DNA of 56,519 nucleotides from Verrucomicrobiota bacterium (GTDB lineage Bacteria > Verrucomicrobiota > Verrucomicrobiia > JABWAM01), in NCBI GenBank assembly GCA_023269615.1, contig JAHFSY010000027.1:2211-58729 (forward strand), given 5' to 3'. The translations under genes were made by a program, and so were the position numbers. The notes beneath the pieces were generated by a model that saw only the letters and a program-made list of their open reading frames with translations, searched no databases and was not told the origin of the DNA. The first letter of the stretch is position 1. Every line of letters starts with the position of its first letter. Below, piece after piece: positions 17,801-24,873 of the stretch.

Positions 17801-19202
17801 CCGCGCCAACTTCACCAAGTTCGTGCCAACCGGCAGCACGTCCACCTACTGCCAGCAATTCAAGCACTACAAAACCGGCAAGCTCGTCCACGTGCTGTGG
17901 GCCATCCGAGGCAAACGCGCTGTCAACGTCAAGGTCCCGGCGGGCTCCTCGCTGGAAATTTATGACCAGAATGACAATCCGACCACTCTCAAGGAAAAGA
18001 ATGGCGTCGTCACGTTCACCGTGGACCAGTCGCCGCAATATCTCGAAGGACTGGCTGCCGATGCGGAGGTGACGTTGGGCGAGATCGATCACTCGGATTC
18101 CCAGCCGTCGAAGGAGGTCGCGAAACTTGGCAACCTGGGTGACGGCTCATGGAAACTGGTGGAGAAGGAGGACAAGGAGTACGCCAAAAATAAACCGCTG
18201 CAGATCGAGCGGTTTCTTGGAAAGATGAACGCGAAGCCGACGGATGCGCCCGGGGCGCAGGGGGGGAAGGCCCTGGCGATTCATCTTGAGAAGCAGGAGA
18301 AGGACCGCGGCGTGATGCCTTTCTACACGACGCTTGAGCCGAAGAAACCGATCACGATTGAGGGCAAGGCCAGTCATCTTGGCTTGTGGGTGCAGGCCGC
18401 CAGCGACTGGGGCCGTGTCGTGTACGTTCTTCGCGATGCCAAGGGCGAGAAATGGGTCAGCGTGGGGACCAAGGAGGAGTGGAACAACGATGACATTCAT
18501 GCCTGGAGCTCGTTCTGCTTTGACGGCTGGCGTTACGTGAAATTTGAAATGCCATCGAGCCTTCCATACGATCAGTTCCGCGAGCATGGCACGACGTGGT
18601 GGGGTTCGTATGAAGGCGACGGCGTGGTGGACCTGCCGCTCAAGCTCGAGAAGGTGATCATCGAGCGCAGGCCAAAGGTGATTTACGGAAACGACCTGGT
18701 GGCGGCAAAGCCCGATGATGTGCTCCTGGGCGACTTGAATGCCGAGTACGCGAGCGCGTCGGACCGGGGCGACGAAGTCGTGCGGCTTTCGAAGCTGCAC
18801 ATGCCGGTGCCCAAGAATGTGCCGGAGCTGGGCAATCCCATCGCCGACATGGTGAAGACCGGCGTGGGCGCGCCGATCACGGGGGTGAAGGTGGTCGATC
18901 CCCGGCCAGGTCATCTTCCCGATGGCACCTGTTGCAATGTGAAATTCGATCTCGTGCCTGACGCGAAGAGTTATGACGTGTGGGTGAGCCCCTATGCCGA
19001 TGGTCGCGGGGCGATGAAACTGGCGGCGGGTTGGACCGTGTCCAACGGGGTGGCCGCTGGTAATTCCGGCAACTTCCTCGAAGGCCTGCGTCCCGACGTG
19101 GAGTTTTACGTCTTCGCGGTTTACATCGACAAGGACGGCAAGATGTCCAAACCCTCCGCAGCAGTGCCATTCAAACTCAAGGATATGTTTGGTTACAAGT
19201 AA
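14838..19202 (+). CDS. Giant secreted glycosidase-like protein, paralogue 1
   Basis: The ATG at 14838 overlaps the hydrolase stop (ATGA) and is preferred over the frame start at 14802. The product is 1,454 aa. Residues about 10-60 are encoded by a type A palindromic element. The hydrophobic core LTALLLAFLFM and an ATIRGA cleavage region follow at 59-77. After beta-sandwich-like domains there is a TIM-barrel-like region from about residue 640. Conserved Glu residues sit in FFGE (about 783) and LIEGFC (about 906), a spacing that would suit a retaining clan A-like glycosidase. A C-terminal fibronectin III-like domain covers about 1,364-1,450. Close relatives are at 19209 and 41487. Substrate unknown; family assignment not certain. 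Confidence 0.7.
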   Translation: MKKMKIGSHKFLVRGRACSPSAPLVSIGMPRPIFHEPPLRRARRARPTSEFGVSGYALGLTALLLAFLFMPATIRGADSKRADPAQMAKVLGNVADWKITPEKPVLGSGPGQPTLVATATEAITLEGNAPVAAPSECLVVYRMKPPEGNTSYVNVQMACADRPDKTPQSVTFSVGANGGQKSIVYSITVLGGKAPPPPLSGSLFFEAVSERSLTWSEEMRKCIEVQIGGAPKVNESLLTLRCTVEKSRCRIWVNGRFSGEVALPSDMDPSGLVKVQATAGAEIASIQVRPLTDVSNRFEPLSIAGHLNSSTVNGDKVDHASLPGLSDYAKALRRDGERHDEVATASQAGALVDNVPFQFPAPSAKGDDHIDVGTSWTRFGALPGWFGSNAGPFGGRWMSTDRIDPSRIAMYVPKGRYKALHLIAVSDDRKDGVPLVTAQFYRPESGHPVNFTGTIPPKGDGDKAQAVPIKLAGGKSSKLYHVTIPLDPDSFSWFSDLNKIGLELTKQVQYYRGYPDPLEYSYHGGGLPSSVQIYAMTLERADVDVDIQPGQVGHVWTAPAAPSYTVQLRNSTGAATTAKLVIKTKSYDGKDETKQEQEVKLPADGSPVTAKIALKPTRYGLHEMTLELKAGDETATYRRNFAYLHPDTRDHTPWEDGRGSIFGYYGFMGGHATPPVEWEIPVMAAAGAETCIFNYSQTNGPPATAFSPEVRALAEKHHFISESAFDSGAQYYTVFKDMFAGGDNMPVLDRADPEGSGRSLVNSLKKLRCEPGPLSRPTYMTFFGEMQIGPITMGIWPSHYGEDYKLTKDEQAMYENYLMRYLIGARALRKEWPDLKLLLPYGDAMNTVVFLKLSPEIREFVDGVALDMPGFERMPEQQVNQVVFSRMCPIMKDMKEYKKNPYLMLIEGFCVASKDLDTSEEEQAQINTRDFLVLMGYGVNRFESSTPPYDCADYWGENHYGGGLSNRIPVATPKLAYVNYATISRHLNRANFTKFVPTGSTSTYCQQFKHYKTGKLVHVLWAIRGKRAVNVKVPAGSSLEIYDQNDNPTTLKEKNGVVTFTVDQSPQYLEGLAADAEVTLGEIDHSDSQPSKEVAKLGNLGDGSWKLVEKEDKEYAKNKPLQIERFLGKMNAKPTDAPGAQGGKALAIHLEKQEKDRGVMPFYTTLEPKKPITIEGKASHLGLWVQAASDWGRVVYVLRDAKGEKWVSVGTKEEWNNDDIHAWSSFCFDGWRYVKFEMPSSLPYDQFREHGTTWWGSYEGDGVVDLPLKLEKVIIERRPKVIYGNDLVAAKPDDVLLGDLNAEYASASDRGDEVVRLSKLHMPVPKNVPELGNPIADMVKTGVGAPITGVKVVDPRPGHLPDGTCCNVKFDLVPDAKSYDVWVSPYADGRGAMKLAAGWTVSNGVAAGNSGNFLEGLRPDVEFYVFAVYIDKDGKMSKPSAAVPFKLKDMFGYK
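14866..15018. repeat. Type A REPIN-like element inside signal-peptide coding region
   Basis: The core 14876-14985 has arms CCGAGGTAGGGCG... and their inverse around a conserved spacer. The right tail (about 14986-15018) matches the outer tail of the intergenic copies, so the insertion includes it. In this frame the right arm reads RRARRARP, a basic stretch immediately before the hydrophobic core. Confidence 0.85.
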
Positions 19203-19208
19203 GCTGAA

Positions 19209-22200
19209 ATGCGAAATATGAAAATCGATCCACAACAGCCCAAGCTTCTTGTCCGAGGTAGGGCGTGCTCGCCGAGCGCGCCGTCGGTCTCCATTGGAAT
19301 GCTTCGCTTCATATTCCACGAATCACCGCCTCGGCGCGCTCGGCGAGCGCGCCCTACCTCGGAATTTGGACTTTCGGGACACGTCTTGGGACTGACGACC
19401 CTGTTGCTGGCGTGTGTGTTGGTGCCGGCCGCTGTTCGTGGCGCCGACGCAATGGCAGACGCGTCCCAGATGGCGAAGGTTCTGGGCAGCGTGGCCGACT
19501 GGAAAATCACGCCTGCGAAACCTGTGCTCGGGAGCGGGCCGGGCCAGCCGACCCTTGCAGCGACGGCGACGGAAGCGTTGACCCTGGAGAGCACCTCGGT
19601 GCAGGCCGCGCCAACCGAATGCATCATGTCGTACCGCCTGAAGCCGGCGGATGGCACCTCGACCTCGATCAATCTTCAAATGGCCTGCGCTGATCGACCG
19701 GACAAGACCCCGCAGTCCGTGAGTTTATCCGTGAGCGCCGTGGGTGGCCAGAACCAGGTCAATTACAGTGTAACCGTGCTGGGCGGGCAATCTCCTCCTC
19801 CGTTGAACGGTTCGATCTTTTTTGAAGCGGTGAGCGATCGCAGTCTCACGTGGTCCGAGGAGATGCGCAAAACCATTGAAGCCCAAATCGCCAGCGCGCC
19901 CAAGGTCAAGGACTCGCTCCTGACCCTTCGCTGCACGGTCGAGAAAGGCCGTTATCGCGCATGGGTCAATGGACGGTTCATTTGCGAGATTCCACTTGCG
20001 GCCGACATGAATCCTTCGGGGTTTGTGAAAGTCCAGGCCACGGTCGGAGCGGAAATTGCCTCGATCCGTGTGCGTCCGCTGGAGGGCATCTCCGCCCGTT
20101 TTGAGCCGCTCTCCATCTCGGGGCATTTGAATGCCGTGGACAGGTTGGAGGATGAGGTCGGGTATCATGCGGGGGGTACGCCCGACAAAGTCGCGTCCGT
20201 GGATGGGGTGCCGTTTCAATTGCCTGCCATGTCATCCAAAGGTGAAGACCACATTGACGTAAGCAAGAGCTGGACGCGATTCGGCGCCTTGCCGGGTTCT
20301 TATCCTGCCAATGCTGGCACATTTGGAGGCCGTTGGGTTTCCGCCGACCGGATTGATCCGGCCCGCATTGCAATGTACATCCCCAAGGGCCGTTACAAGG
20401 CGCTGCACCTGATGGCGATTTCCGAGGATCGCAAGGACAGCGTGCCGGTCGTGACCGCGCAGTTTTACCGCCCGGATGCCGGTCATCCCTTTAATTTTTC
20501 CGGTACGGTCCCGTCCAGCAAGGGCAATCTCATCAAGCTTGCGAACGGAGAATTCGCCACGCTTCATCATGTGACCATTCCGCTGGATCCCGACAGCTTC
20601 TCATGGTTCACCGATCTCAACCGGATCGGCCTGGAGATCACCAAGCCGGTCCAGTTCTATCGCGCCTATCCCGACCCGCTTGAATACAGTTACCACGGTG
20701 CGGGTTTGCCGAGTTCGGTTCAGATATATGCGATGACCCTGGAACGTGCGGGAGTGGATGTGGATATCCAGCCCGATCAGTTCGGTCACGTCTGGACCGC
20801 TCCCGCCCAGCCTAAATACACCGTCCAGTTGCGCAACACCACCGGCTCGGCCACCACCGCAAGGCTGATGATCACGACGTCAAGTTACGATGGAAAAGCG
20901 ACAGTGCGCCAGTGGAGGGATGTGCCGCTGCCGGCGGAAGATGTCCCCGTCAAGGTGCCCATCGCGCTCAAATCAACCCGTTATGGTTTGCAGGAGATGA
21001 CGTTGGAATGCACTGCCGTGGGCGAGAAGGCAACCTATCGTCGGAATTTTGCATATTTACACCCCGACACGCGGGAACATAAGGTCTGGGAAACCGGCCA
21101 GGGATCCATCTTCGGTTATTATTCGATGGGCGGGGGGCATGACACGCCGCCGATCGAGCAGGAGCTTCCCGTGATGGCGGCGGCGGGGGCCGAGACCTGC
21201 ACGGATAATTATTCCCATTATCCCAAGGCGAAGGATGCGGCGGCGCTCAAAGCTCTGGCCGCGAAATATCACTATGTTTCCGAGGCTGCGTTTGAGAACG
21301 GGGCGATGTATTTCAGCGTTTTCAAGGACTTGTTCAATGTCCCAGACATCGCCGTGCTCGACCGTTCCAAACCCGAGGAATCCGGCAAGGCGTACGTGGA
21401 ATCGCTCAAGAAGATGAAGTGCGAAACCAGCGCGATCAGCCGTCCCACGTATCTCCCGTTTTTCGCGGAGATCCAGCTCGGGCCCATCACCATGGGCATC
21501 TGGCCGAGCCATTACGGCGAGGAATACAAACTTAGCAAACCCGAGCAGGTCATGTACGATGACCTGGTATTCAGATTTTTGGTGGCCGCCCGGGGCGCAA
21601 AGAAGGAGTGGCCCAACCTCAAGTTGCTCATGCCCTATGGCGACCCGATGAACACGGCAGTATTCCTGAAGCTGAGCCCGGAAAGCCGGAAGCTGATTGA
21701 CGGCGTCGCGTTGGACATGCCCGGTTTCGAGCGCCTGCCCGAACAGCAGATCAACCAGGTCGTCTTCAACCGCATGTATCCGATCATGAAGGACATCAAG
21801 CAGTACAAGAAGGATCCGTATCTTGTCATGGTCGAGGGTTTTTGCGTCTCATCGAAGGACATTGACACGGGGGAGGAAGGAAAGTCGGAGATAGCCACCC
21901 GCGACATGCTGGTGCTCATGGGTTATGGCGTGACGCGGTTCGAGAGCGCCGATCCTGCGTTTACCTGCGCGAACTACTGGGGCGAACAGCATTACGGCGG
22001 CGGGTTGTGCTCCCGTATGCCGGTGGCGATGCCGGAGCTGGCCTACGTGAACTACGCGACGCTCACCCGTCATCTCAACCGCGCCAACTTCACCAAGTAC
22101 GTGCCGACCGGCAGCACCTCGACTTACTGCGAACAATTCAAGCATTACAAAACAGGAAAACTGATTCACGCGCTCTGGACCATCCGTGGCAAACGGCCCG

Positions 22201-23447
22201 TCAGCGTCAAAGTCCCGGCGGGCACCTCGCTGGAAATTTTCGACCAGAATGACAACGCGACCACGCTCAAGGAAAAAGATGGGGTCGTCACGTTCACCGT
22301 CGGTCAGGTGCCGCAATATCTTGAGGGTTTGAAGTCCGACGCCGTCATCATATTGGGCGAGAGCGATCATTCTGATTCCGTGCGAGCCAATGAGAGCCCG
22401 ACTATTGCAAGGCTGGGCGACGGCTCATGGAAGTTGGTTGAGAAGGAGGATCTGGATTACACAAAAAACAAACCGCTGCAGATCGAGCGTTTCCTTGGGA
22501 AAATGAGTGCGAAGGTAACGAAAGCGCCGAAAGGAGATTGCCTTGCGATTCATCTCGAAAAACAGGACAAGGACCGGGGTGTGATGCCATTCTACACAAC
22601 GCTCGAGCCGAAGGAGCCGATCGCGATTGAAGGCAAGGCCAGCCATCTTGGCCTGTGGGTGCACGCGGCCAGCGACTGGGGGCGTGTGGTTTATTCGCTC
22701 CGTGACGCCAAGGGCGAGAAATGGATCAGTGTCGGCACCAAGGAAGAATGGAACAACGATGACATCCACTGCTGGAGTTCGTTTTGTTTTGACGGTTGGA
22801 GGTATCTGCGATTCGAGATGCCTTCGAGCGCGCCGTACGACTCTTTCCGCGAATATGGCACGACCTGGTGGGGATCGTCCGGCGGCGACGGCGTGGTGGA
22901 TCTGCCGCTCACGCTCGACAAGATCATCGTGGAGCGCAGGCCAAAAGTGATTTACGGAAACGACCTGGTGGATGCGAAGCCCGACGACGTGCTGCTGGGC
23001 GACTTGAATGCCGAGTATGCGAGTGCGGAGGACCGGGGCGATAAAGCTGTGCGGTTGTCAAAACTGCGGATGCCGATACCGAAAGACGCACCGGAATTGC
23101 TGAACCCCATCGCCGAACTCGCCAAGACGGGTGTGGGTGTCCCAGCCACAGGGTTGGAAATTCGGGATCCACGGCCGCAGAATCTATACGACGGCACCCG
23201 TTGCGCGGTGCACTTTGATCTTGTGCCCGGCGCGAAGACCTATGACGTGTGGGTGAGCCCTTACGCCGACGGACGCGGCGCATTGCAACTGGGCACGGGT
23301 TGGACCGAATCAGAAAAACTCATCGAGGGTCTCCGTCCCAACGTCGAATTCCACTTGTTTGTGGTTTATACCGACAAGGATGGCAAGCTGTCCAAACCCT
23401 CCGCGCCATGTGCGTTTACACTCAAGGACCAGTTTGGTAACAAGTGA
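19209..23447 (+). CDS. Giant secreted glycosidase-like protein, paralogue 2
   Basis: This 1,412-aa protein is strongly similar along its whole length to the product of 14838-19202, six bases upstream; the two look like a tandem duplication. Residues about 12-62 come from a type A palindrome, followed by the core GLTTLLLACVLVPA and cleavage after VRGA. The TIM-like region begins with the YRRNFAYLHPDTRE segment shared with paralogue 1. Candidate catalytic Glu residues are in FFAE (about 752) and VEGFC (about 874). The C-terminus is a fibronectin III-like domain ending FGNK. A shorter start at 19218 (MKID) is possible. It probably acts on the same polymer as its neighbour with different linkage preference; this is inference. 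Confidence 0.7.
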   Translation: MRNMKIDPQQPKLLVRGRACSPSAPSVSIGMLRFIFHESPPRRARRARPTSEFGLSGHVLGLTTLLLACVLVPAAVRGADAMADASQMAKVLGSVADWKITPAKPVLGSGPGQPTLAATATEALTLESTSVQAAPTECIMSYRLKPADGTSTSINLQMACADRPDKTPQSVSLSVSAVGGQNQVNYSVTVLGGQSPPPLNGSIFFEAVSDRSLTWSEEMRKTIEAQIASAPKVKDSLLTLRCTVEKGRYRAWVNGRFICEIPLAADMNPSGFVKVQATVGAEIASIRVRPLEGISARFEPLSISGHLNAVDRLEDEVGYHAGGTPDKVASVDGVPFQLPAMSSKGEDHIDVSKSWTRFGALPGSYPANAGTFGGRWVSADRIDPARIAMYIPKGRYKALHLMAISEDRKDSVPVVTAQFYRPDAGHPFNFSGTVPSSKGNLIKLANGEFATLHHVTIPLDPDSFSWFTDLNRIGLEITKPVQFYRAYPDPLEYSYHGAGLPSSVQIYAMTLERAGVDVDIQPDQFGHVWTAPAQPKYTVQLRNTTGSATTARLMITTSSYDGKATVRQWRDVPLPAEDVPVKVPIALKSTRYGLQEMTLECTAVGEKATYRRNFAYLHPDTREHKVWETGQGSIFGYYSMGGGHDTPPIEQELPVMAAAGAETCTDNYSHYPKAKDAAALKALAAKYHYVSEAAFENGAMYFSVFKDLFNVPDIAVLDRSKPEESGKAYVESLKKMKCETSAISRPTYLPFFAEIQLGPITMGIWPSHYGEEYKLSKPEQVMYDDLVFRFLVAARGAKKEWPNLKLLMPYGDPMNTAVFLKLSPESRKLIDGVALDMPGFERLPEQQINQVVFNRMYPIMKDIKQYKKDPYLVMVEGFCVSSKDIDTGEEGKSEIATRDMLVLMGYGVTRFESADPAFTCANYWGEQHYGGGLCSRMPVAMPELAYVNYATLTRHLNRANFTKYVPTGSTSTYCEQFKHYKTGKLIHALWTIRGKRPVSVKVPAGTSLEIFDQNDNATTLKEKDGVVTFTVGQVPQYLEGLKSDAVIILGESDHSDSVRANESPTIARLGDGSWKLVEKEDLDYTKNKPLQIERFLGKMSAKVTKAPKGDCLAIHLEKQDKDRGVMPFYTTLEPKEPIAIEGKASHLGLWVHAASDWGRVVYSLRDAKGEKWISVGTKEEWNNDDIHCWSSFCFDGWRYLRFEMPSSAPYDSFREYGTTWWGSSGGDGVVDLPLTLDKIIVERRPKVIYGNDLVDAKPDDVLLGDLNAEYASAEDRGDKAVRLSKLRMPIPKDAPELLNPIAELAKTGVGVPATGLEIRDPRPQNLYDGTRCAVHFDLVPGAKTYDVWVSPYADGRGALQLGTGWTESEKLIEGLRPNVEFHLFVVYTDKDGKLSKPSAPCAFTLKDQFGNK
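19243..19395. repeat. Type A REPIN-like element inside signal-peptide coding region (second copy)
   Basis: The core 19253-19362 is 110 bp, exactly the length in paralogue 1, with the same arm sequences and a similar spacer. It occupies the same position relative to the start codon and the hydrophobic core. Either it was copied with the gene, or the site was hit twice. Confidence 0.85.
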
Positions 23448-23452
23448 TACCG

Positions 23453-23600
23453 CTTGGGTAAATATGAGCCTGTCCGGAAATTGCAAAGTCCGAGGTAGGG
23501 CGCGTTCGCCGAACGCGCCGATGCGGTGGTTCGTGGAAAGTGTGCCTGTGATTTTGATGGAGAACGACGGCGCGCTCGGCGGGCACGCCCTACCTTCAGC
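23453..23600. repeat. Type A REPIN-like element between giant gene and DegT gene
   Basis: The core 23490-23594 has a GTAGGGCGCG unit and an inverted unit ending GCCCTACC. The spacer reads as the complement of the spacers in the giant genes, so the copy is in the opposite orientation. It lies between stop 23447 and the DegT start at 23616 and splits an otherwise tight operon. Confidence 0.85.
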
Positions 23601-23615
23601 AAAGAAAGAGCATTT

Positions 23616-24872
23616 GTGAAAAATAAATCAAACGGGCTGGCGATCCAGGGTGGTCCCAAGGCCAAGACCACGCCGTATGGCACGGGGAAGCGGTTTCTCG
23701 ACAACGAGTTGAAAAACCTCAAGGAGGCGTTGGAAAACAACACTCTGTTTTATGGCCTTACCGAAAGCAAGTGGGTCAAGCAGGCTTGCGAGATGATGAA
23801 AACTTACACAGGGATGCCGCATGTCGTCGCGTGCAGCAGCGGCAGCGCGGCGATTCATCTCGGACTCATCGCCGCGGGAATCGGGCCGGGCGACGAGGTG
23901 ATTGTGACTCCGAATACGGACTTCGGCACGGTGATCGGCGTCATGGAGGAGGGGGCGGTACCGGTCTTCTGCGATTGCGACTCGACGCTGCAACCAACCG
24001 CCGCCAGCGTGGCCGCAAAGATCACCTCCCACACGAAGGCCGTGATCGTGGTTCATCTCGCGGGGCACCCCGCTCCCGTGGATGAGATTGTCGCTGTGTG
24101 CCAGCCCAAGGGTATTGCGGTCATCGAGGACTGCGCGCAATCATGGGGCGCCCGCCTGCACGGCAGGATGGTCGGCACATTCGGCACGGCGGGTTGCTAT
24201 TCGACCAATGACTTCAAGCACATCAGCACGGGTGACGGCGGTTTCGTCGTGTTGGCGGATCCGATCCTCTACCGTCGCGTTCTCAACTATTCCGACAAGT
24301 GTTACGACCGTCTTTTTCAATGGGAGCAGCATCTGTTGCATCATGCCATGAATTATCGCATGACCGAGCTGCAAGGCGCCGTGGCCTGCGCGCAACTGGA
24401 AAAAGTGGAACGCATCACCGCCCGCAACCACGAACTTGGCGAGCGATTCCGCGAACGCCTCAAGCCTTTGCGTGGCGCCCGTTTGATGCAGCCGATTCCC
24501 GGCGGCTACAGCACGTACTGGTGGACGGCGCTGTTTGTGGACGAGGGAGCGGTCACGGTCAGCCGCGACCAGATTGTCAAGGCACTGGAGGCCGAGGGGC
24601 TCACGATGATCGCCTACGCCAAGTACGACCTGATCGAGACGAGATTGTTCGAGACGCGGGTGACGCGTCCATGGTTGAGCGACAGCCGCCGCATGTACCC
24701 GTTCGTGCAGCCAGATGGCCGATCCTACACTTACAGCCTCGATCAAGTGCCCGTGCACAAGAGCCTTCTCGCAAAAGGGATCACGTTCAGTTTCAATCGA
24801 TTTTACACGGATCTGGATATTGACGAGACCGCGCAAGGCGTGCTCAAGGTTTTTGAAGCCTACGCAAAGTGA
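23616..24872 (+). CDS. DegT/DnrJ/EryC1/StrS-family PLP aminotransferase
   Basis: This fold-type I aminotransferase is 418 aa with a GTG start at 23616. A purine-rich AAAGAAAGAG lies just upstream; the longer frame start at 23526 would translate the palindrome. DegT enzymes transfer an amino group to a keto sugar or keto cyclitol, or dehydrate such sugars. The PLP pocket is visible: ACSSGSAAIHLGL near the N-terminus, AVIEDCAQSWGA with the Asp that pairs with the PLP nitrogen, and the Schiff-base Lys at about residue 201 in NDFKHISTGDGG. The C-terminal NRFYTDLDI matches the family ending. One base separates its stop from the next start. The substrate is unknown; context points to an amino-sugar or aminocyclitol. 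Confidence 0.9.
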   Translation: MKNKSNGLAIQGGPKAKTTPYGTGKRFLDNELKNLKEALENNTLFYGLTESKWVKQACEMMKTYTGMPHVVACSSGSAAIHLGLIAAGIGPGDEVIVTPNTDFGTVIGVMEEGAVPVFCDCDSTLQPTAASVAAKITSHTKAVIVVHLAGHPAPVDEIVAVCQPKGIAVIEDCAQSWGARLHGRMVGTFGTAGCYSTNDFKHISTGDGGFVVLADPILYRRVLNYSDKCYDRLFQWEQHLLHHAMNYRMTELQGAVACAQLEKVERITARNHELGERFRERLKPLRGARLMQPIPGGYSTYWWTALFVDEGAVTVSRDQIVKALEAEGLTMIAYAKYDLIETRLFETRVTRPWLSDSRRMYPFVQPDGRSYTYSLDQVPVHKSLLAKGITFSFNRFYTDLDIDETAQGVLKVFEAYAK

Positions 24873-24873
24873 C

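Noticed and set aside
23526..23615. N-terminal extension of the DegT protein
   Set aside because: It is encoded wholly by a type A palindrome. The GTG at 23616 has a purine-rich ribosome-binding sequence and starts near the family's usual N-terminus.
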